The notes under the pieces: model-generated
Told to the model about the DNA's origin: nothing
Databases searched by the model: none
The model's input: the letters and a program-made list of their open reading frames with translations, nothing else
Position numbers and translations under genes: made by a program
In this document: piece after piece, positions 58,975-64,000 of the stretch
How positions within the stretch are numbered: position 1 is the stretch's first letter
How the letters are laid out: every line of letters begins with the position of its first letter
From: Janthinobacterium sp. 64
GTDB lineage: Bacteria > Pseudomonadota > Gammaproteobacteria > Burkholderiales > Burkholderiaceae_D
Reading direction: 5' to 3'
DNA: 64,000 nt
NCBI RefSeq assembly: GCF_002813325.1
Contig: NZ_PHUG01000002.1
Coordinates: 62,001-126,000, forward strand

Positions 58975-59345
58975 GACTGAATCGTCATCAGTAGCTTAGG
59001 CTCTCCCGATCCATGGTTCTTGAAAGATGAAAAACCGATGGATCGTGTTAGGGCATGGGCGTCCTGCCAAGCACTTGGTGCACGTTCGCGTAGCTGCCTG
59101 ATTGAACGACAAGATCGGGTCCGGGTCTACCTCCCCTGCCCTGCAGAGACTCTTGCCGAGCGCTAGCAAAAGCAGGCCGGCGAAGGATGGTTTATCCGAT
59201 CGAGGCAGCAGCAAAGCGCCTGCTTTTGTGCGCGATAGCGGCACTGTTGGCTACGATAAACTAGCCCGTCATCTGATTCGTGCGCTCGGCCAGATCGGGG
59301 ACTTTGTGCGCTGGCGGTGGACTGGTCATCATGAGCCGTCCAGCC
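58975..59345 (+). repeat. Dispersed repeat copy R4
   Basis: Left blocks as in the other copies ('CAGTAGCTTAGGCTCTCC', 'CCGATGGATCGTGTTAGG'), then the IS3-like tail 'CGATAGCGGCACTGTTGG', 'GCTACGATAAACTAGCCCG', 'GCGCTCGGCCAGATCGGGGA' up to the 'GCGCTGGCGGTGGACT' block. It then diverges before the IS3 terminus. The segment GCAAAAGCAGGC (59166-59177) and GCCTGCTTTTG (59219-59229) form an inverted repeat that could pair. Confidence 0.7.
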
Positions 59346-59564
59346 CGCTCAATTGCGAAAAGCAGTATTTTGAGCGTCTAGCGAACTCGTGGCGATTCAC
59401 ATGTTCAGGAGGGAGCTGGCGCGCCGGGCTCAGGAAAGCGGCGCTAACTAAACGATTGGCTATGTCTGGTTATACGGGGGCAAGATCAAGATATCCCATT
59501 CGATTGCACCTGCATGGCAATAGTCATTGACTGAATGTGCTGCGGAAACGGATGGTGCCATTGG

Positions 59565-60045
59565 AGGTAAAACGCCACGGGCAGCTTAGACTTTTCTGAT
59601 CCATAGTCTTTGAAGATGAAAAACATATGGATCGTGTTAAGGACCTGGGCGTCCTAGCAGACGCCTGGTGTGCGATCTCGTAGCTGCCTGATCCAGCGAT
59701 GAGATCTGGTCTGGCCTGTCTATCTCCCCTCCCCTGCAGCGACTTCTACCGCGCGCTAGCAAAAGCAGACCTTCCTTAGCCGCAACCGCCGGCGAAGGAT
59801 GTTTTATCCGATCGGGGCAGCAGAGCGCCTGCTTTTTCGCGCGATAGCGGCACAGTTGGCTACGATAAACTAGCCCGTCATCAGTTTCGTGCGCTCGGCC
59901 AGATCGGGGGATCTTTGCGCGCTGGCGGTGGACTTCCAGGCACGACCGGCCAAACATGGCACCTGACGGTATCACGCCAAAACAGAAGCTTGCCGTGGTC
60001 GCTTAACCTCGACTTTTAGCGCGCTCTAAAACTGGGGGGATTACC
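59565..60045 (+). repeat. Dispersed repeat copy R5 with IS3-type terminus
   Basis: The longest copy. Its right part is collinear with the last 180 bases of the IS3-type orfB at 11843: blocks for Arg-x-x-x-Thr-Val-x-Tyr-Asp, 'CACGACCGGCC', 'AACATGGCACC', 'AACAGAAGCTTGCCGTGG' and the stop, then the inverted end ...GGGGGGATTACC at 60045. The left part equals R1-R4. It ends exactly where the second dnaE2 fragment begins. Confidence 0.75.
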
Positions 60046-60987
60046 CACCTGAGCGAACTCATTACTGCTGCGCGCACGCGCGCCGACAAGGGAAGTTACC
60101 TGGTGTGGCCACGCGACGTCGCCAACCCCACCGCCCCTCTCGCCCATTTAAAAGGGCTGCCGGGCTGCCAGCTTATCCTGTGCCCCAAATATAACGCCCC
60201 CTATGAAGAGATCGAGCGGCAAGCCGAATGGCTGGTGCGCAGTGCACCGGGCCGCGCGCGCGTCGCCTTGACGTTGCACCACCGGGCCCAGGATGACCGG
60301 CACCGTGCCATGGTCGAAGCCATCGGCGCCGAATTCAGCCTGCCGGTGGTGGCCACGGGCGACGTTGTCATGCACCTGCGCTCGATGAAAATCATCCAGG
60401 ACACCATGACCGCGATTCGACTGAATACGCCGGTGGCGCAGTGCGGCTATCAGTTGGCCTCGAATGCCGAAGCGCATCTGCGCTCGCGCCTACGGCTGGG
60501 CAACCTGTATCCGCGCGAGGCCCTGGATGAAACCCTGCGCGTGGCCCAGCGCTGCACCTTCTCGCTTGATGAACTGCGCTATGAATATCCAGGCGAGATT
60601 GTGCCCGAGGGACAGACCCCGGCCAGCTACCTGCGCGAGCAAGCGTATATCGGCGCGCACTGGCGCTACCCGCACGCTATTCCCGACAACGTGCAGGCGC
60701 AGCTCGAATATGAGCTGGAACTGATCGGCGACATGCAGTATGAACCGTATTTTTTGACGGTATTTGACATCGTGCGCTTCGCCCGCTCGCAAAAAATCCT
60801 CTGCCAGGGGCGCGGATCGGCAGCCAACTCGGCGGTGTGCTACTGCCTCGGCATCACCGAAGTCGATCCCTCGCGCGGCACCCTCCTCTTCGAGCGCTTT
60901 ATCTCGCGCGAGCGCGATGAGCCGCCCGACATCGATGTCGACTTCGAACACCAGCGGCGCGAGGAGATGATTCAATATAAATGTTGA
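60046..60987 (+). pseudogene. dnaE2: Internal fragment of a second dnaE2
   Basis: It is nearly identical to codons about 102-403 of the dnaE2 gene at 29649, from 'LSELITAARTRADKGSYLVW' to 'DVDFEHQRREEMIQY', then runs into unrelated sequence (KC, stop). Both ends are missing: the 5' side is cut by the IS3-type terminus of R5, the 3' side near 60975. It contains 21 bases ('AQDDRHR' between LTLHHR and AMVEAIG) that the intact gene lacks. It has no promoter or start and cannot make a functional polymerase. Confidence 0.9.
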
Positions 60988-61245
60988 CTTGATTTGTTCA
61001 CGTTCTATATTTTGCGAGCGAGACAATGCGATATGGGCAAAACAACTGTTCATGAACACTTTTTTTAGCCGCGTAGGAAACCTGACATTTTTTCACCATC
61101 ATTTTTTCACCATCAGCTAGCAAGAGCGTTCGCTGTGAACTGACACGCCGGTCCGGTACTTCAAGGCCCGGCGCCGAAAGGTTCGCGATGAGGCTGCCCC
61201 CTAGAAAAGAGTGTTTATTTGCCAGTGGTTGGGTGCCATTGTCGC
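60988..61245. other. Intergenic region between dnaE2 fragment and CHAT gene
   Basis: About 260 bases with a short duplicated piece (ATTTTTTCACCATC twice near 61088-61115). Frames on the minus strand are short and unlike any family. No terminator is seen for the CHAT gene. Confidence 0.4.
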
Positions 61246-64000
61246 TCAGAGCCCTTGCTCTAAAGTCGTGGCCGTTGCGGACTTCCTGAGCAACGCGTCC
61301 CCATGCACAGTCATTGCTAGACAATGTTGTGGATTCCTGTCCATCTTAAACGCAACACAATCATTCGCTGTTTTGACGGCGTCGATAATCGTTGTTCCTG
61401 ACTCCCAGGACGACATGAATGGGTCGAGCCAGCGGAATGTCATCAGCGAATCTAGCGGCCATGGGGATGCCACTACGGCACGAACTCCGGAAGAAAGCAA
61501 AAGCTTTGGCATGCCGACGGTCGTGTTTTCATGGGGGTGCTTGTCCATACGGCCACCGCTGCAGACGAATAGAATGACTACTTCAGTACCGGCAAAAGAA
61601 CGAGCAAACGCACTAGGAGCCAATATCAGTTTTCCTTCGTCTCGAATAGAGTGAATAAATTTTTGGTCATAAGCCAAGCCTCCGTGAGCGACGACAACTG
61701 CAATTGCGGCGTTGGATGCTGCTGCCGGAATAGTGCCGCTTGAATCGATTTCGAATTGGTATTTCTTGAATGTCTCTTGAAGGTTGTCGAACGCGATGTT
61801 CAATGGTGAAATCTCTCCCGCCAAATCGTCCGCTGAGATCCAGGCAACATACTTTTCACTTGCAGTTCGAGGGGCACTTCTGATGGCAGATAGCCACGAT
61901 AATGACGGCACAGTTCCAATTGCCGTGGATGTTCCCAAAAAGTATGGAAATCCGTCTGCTGACTGTACCAATGCCAAGTTCCACGTAATTTGTTGCAGGG
62001 CAGGTTCTGCAACAATGAGCAATCTGGTGGGGGCAGGAATTTTCAACTCAAGCGGTTCGATAGACCGTTCGATCTCGAGAGCATTAACATTTGCGTCTCC
62101 GTAACGTCGCGGGTGCTTCTGGAGCCAATTTGACAAGCGTTGTCGAAAGGAATTTGCGTGAATTGGTTGGGGAATGAGTCTTTCGCCATGAGAGTCCACT
62201 TCCCCGAGTAAAATCTCGCCATCGTCACTGAGAGCGGCACTGATTATGCTGATATTTTCTTTCGCCAGGCTGCTGCAAAATTGAGTTGGCCACTCCGCTG
62301 ACAGCGTTTTATGTGGAATTCCAGCTGGCATTTCGATCGCTTGTTCTGCCAATAGTTCGGTAGCAAGGAATACAATTTTCGGGTCAGTACTCAGTCCGTT
62401 GCGTCGACGACCGAGCAGTCTACGCGCAACAATAGTAACTTTTGCATAGTCGCTTGGGGTATCAGCGGCATACATTGCTTTTTGTACGTCATTAAATAAA
62501 GCAAGCGTGCTCTTCACATCAGGTGTGAAACTTGAAAAAGTTGAGACGAAGTTTGCTGCACTTTCATCCAGCTTAGCAACGGTTTCTTTAAATACCTGAT
62601 TGTGTTTTTCATCAACGGGAACAGCAGCGCTGTGAGATCTACCAATAGCTTGAGCAAGTAGTAGTGCAGCGGGAAGGAGATTGTCCCTGCGACCTAACAA
62701 TGCGGCACAATTTTTACTTGCATCAGCTACTAGTCTTGCAATCCCTTCAGAATCTTTAGAGTCCGTGTCCATTAAGCGAATGCTTATGTCCAACGATGAT
62801 AGGCGAATGTCAGTATGTGGGTCGACCCCAAGCTGTTCAAGAAGTCGTGCTAGCAATGGGAGATATTCCTTGGCTAGCTCAAAAAAGTGTAAATCGCGCA
62901 ATACCCGGACTAACGCATAAACCTCTTGCCAGAGTACTTCACCGTCTACGTCGACGCTACTCGCCATCGCGCATGCGATACCGAGTAGAGCTTCCACATG
63001 GTTATTGCATCTATGATAGATATCCCCGTACGCGTTCCAGACAAGGCGACACCTGACAGTGTCATTTCGACACAGTCTAAGAAGTTGCTCAGCAATATTA
63101 CGAGCATCTTGATATTGCGAGGAATCAGCCAGCCGATCTGCAAGTATTCTTAGCGCGCTCAGGTCTTCGTTTTTTGTCTCGTCGGCGTAGTGCGTGATTG
63201 AACAAATTACTGCGACGACTTTTTCCATTGTCTCTATGTCGAGCTCGGCGCCGTGCTTCGCTGCCATAATCCCGAGTATGTTGATCAAACGTCTAACTGT
63301 GGCGTCTACATTGCTTGGAACCAGCCCAATCGGAAGGCGGGTAACACCATATTCCGCAGCGCCTTTTTCGCTCATCCATTGAAGTGCGTTCCTGAAGAAA
63401 TCTGTAAATTCTTTGTCCAAACCTGCACTATTAGATGATGAGGTTTCTTTCTGAAAAATAAGCTGTTGTGACGTTTCTTTTTTTTCTTCAGAGATGCGAT
63501 TTTGCAGGCGGCCTAATTCCGAGTTCGCCTTTGCTAGAGTAAGTGCGGAAATTATCGGAAGTCCGATCAGACCACATGCCTCTATGGAAAATAGGCGGGC
63601 TAGGCGACTACGAACTGACGTGTCATGAGGTGCTTTTGAAAGGTAATCGACGACTGTAGCAAGTGGAGCGCGATAAAAGTCTGAATCTGACGGAGCAATC
63701 GATTGTTTTAGCATAAGTTTTTGCACTGCCTGGAGGAGCACTTGTGCTGCTTGACGGTCATATTGTGGCGACTGGATAACAGACTGAGCAAGTTCAATAG
63801 CTAAAAAATCGTTTCCCTGCTTATGTGCGTGCAGCGCACTGCAGACGCGAGCTAATTCTTCCCAGCTGGGATCTTCCCCTTTTATTTTTAGAAATAGCTC
63901 GTCATAGCTGTCGGCATTGACAGACAGCCATTCGAAAATTATTTGGTGTTGCGGAGCCCATCCGATGCTAGGGAATAATTTCTGATCCGTGCCCGTGTTT
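61246..64000 (-). CDS. Helical-repeat protein with C-terminal CHAT (caspase-like) peptidase domain, 5' end beyond right edge
   Basis: The minus-strand frame is open from the right edge to the stop at 61246, giving more than 900 aa; a GTG at 63741 lies inside the gene and is not the start. The first 600 residues are helical repeats of TPR type (for example 'DARNIAEQLLRLCRNDTVRC', 'LAKEYLPLLARLLEQLGVDP'), with a hydrophobic segment near 'ACGLIGLPIISALTLA'. The end is a CHAT domain: catalytic His in 'IAVVVAHGGLAYDQKF' and Cys in 'VVILFVCSGGRMDKHPHENT', then 'LLSSGVRAVVASPWPLDS', as in caspase-fold CHAT peptidases. Such proteases act as effectors in bacterial defence and cell-death systems. The partner proteins would lie outside the window. 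Confidence 0.85.
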   Translation of the reverse strand, partial: NTGTDQKLFPSIGWAPQHQIIFEWLSVNADSYDELFLKIKGEDPSWEELARVCSALHAHKQGNDFLAIELAQSVIQSPQYDRQAAQVLLQAVQKLMLKQSIAPSDSDFYRAPLATVVDYLSKAPHDTSVRSRLARLFSIEACGLIGLPIISALTLAKANSELGRLQNRISEEKKETSQQLIFQKETSSSNSAGLDKEFTDFFRNALQWMSEKGAAEYGVTRLPIGLVPSNVDATVRRLINILGIMAAKHGAELDIETMEKVVAVICSITHYADETKNEDLSALRILADRLADSSQYQDARNIAEQLLRLCRNDTVRCRLVWNAYGDIYHRCNNHVEALLGIACAMASSVDVDGEVLWQEVYALVRVLRDLHFFELAKEYLPLLARLLEQLGVDPHTDIRLSSLDISIRLMDTDSKDSEGIARLVADASKNCAALLGRRDNLLPAALLLAQAIGRSHSAAVPVDEKHNQVFKETVAKLDESAANFVSTFSSFTPDVKSTLALFNDVQKAMYAADTPSDYAKVTIVARRLLGRRRNGLSTDPKIVFLATELLAEQAIEMPAGIPHKTLSAEWPTQFCSSLAKENISIISAALSDDGEILLGEVDSHGERLIPQPIHANSFRQRLSNWLQKHPRRYGDANVNALEIERSIEPLELKIPAPTRLLIVAEPALQQITWNLALVQSADGFPYFLGTSTAIGTVPSLSWLSAIRSAPRTASEKYVAWISADDLAGEISPLNIAFDNLQETFKKYQFEIDSSGTIPAAASNAAIAVVVAHGGLAYDQKFIHSIRDEGKLILAPSAFARSFAGTEVVILFVCSGGRMDKHPHENTTVGMPKLLLSSGVRAVVASPWPLDSLMTFRWLDPFMSSWESGTTIIDAVKTANDCVAFKMDRNPQHCLAMTVHGDALLRKSATATTLEQGL

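Noticed and set aside
61088..61115. Short direct repeat near the CHAT gene
   Set aside because: Only two units of about 14 bases; no array structure, so it is not a CRISPR or a regular regulatory array.

Overview
The window looks like chromosomal DNA from a GC-rich betaproteobacterium, most likely Oxalobacteraceae (Massilia, Duganella or Janthinobacterium type). This is inferred from codon use, a LexA-controlled imuA-imuB-dnaE2 cassette, the insertion sequence families and the T6SS accessory genes. It is an accessory, mosaic region. There are no rRNA or tRNA genes and no CRISPR array, and many cargo modules are separated by decayed insertion sequences.

Layout. 1-11.8 kb (mostly minus strand): a partial lipoprotein gene, an HNH-like protein, an acetyltransferase-like membrane-anchored protein, and two very large uncharacterised proteins (1251 and 1273 aa) carrying nuclease-like segments at opposite ends; this resembles a defence island. 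11.8-16.7 kb: an insertion-sequence graveyard (IS3, IS630, a second IS3, IS30) enclosing one AT-rich membrane-protein gene. 16.9-23.1 kb: an orphan type VI secretion module: VgrG, a DUF2169 adaptor, a PAAR-like (DUF4150) effector with a C-terminal HNH/ENDO VII-type toxin, and two helical-repeat candidate immunity proteins. 23.2-26.8 kb: small lipoproteins and hypothetical genes, closed by a terminator. 27.4-32.8 kb: the SOS-mutagenesis operon imuA-imuB-dnaE2 behind a perfect LexA box. 33.3-36.2 kb: a short-chain dehydrogenase, an NAD-dependent epimerase and a divergent LysR regulator.

38-55.8 kb holds the most coherent uncommon locus. Its plus-strand part is a cysteine desulfurase-rhodanese fusion, an L-serine dehydratase and a decayed MocR regulator. 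Its minus-strand parts are pepA-trxB and a five-gene operon (TonB-dependent receptor, SbmA/YddA-like ABC transporter, thioredoxin, unknown protein, M16 peptidase). An intact divergent MocR regulator sits beside the receptor. Together these suggest uptake of a peptide or small protein, disulfide reduction, proteolysis to amino acids, and Cys/Ser catabolism. That function is inferred, not shown. A persulfide dioxygenase pseudogene lies in the middle.

56-64 kb: a LysR regulator with a divergent FAD monooxygenase, decayed repeats, an internal fragment of a second dnaE2, and a right-edge-truncated helical-repeat CHAT (caspase-like) protein. A dispersed repeat family of five same-orientation copies (about 6.96, 27.1, 56.2, 59.0 and 59.6 kb) punctuates the module boundaries. 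At least three copies end in what aligns by eye with the 3' end of an IS3-type transposase gene.
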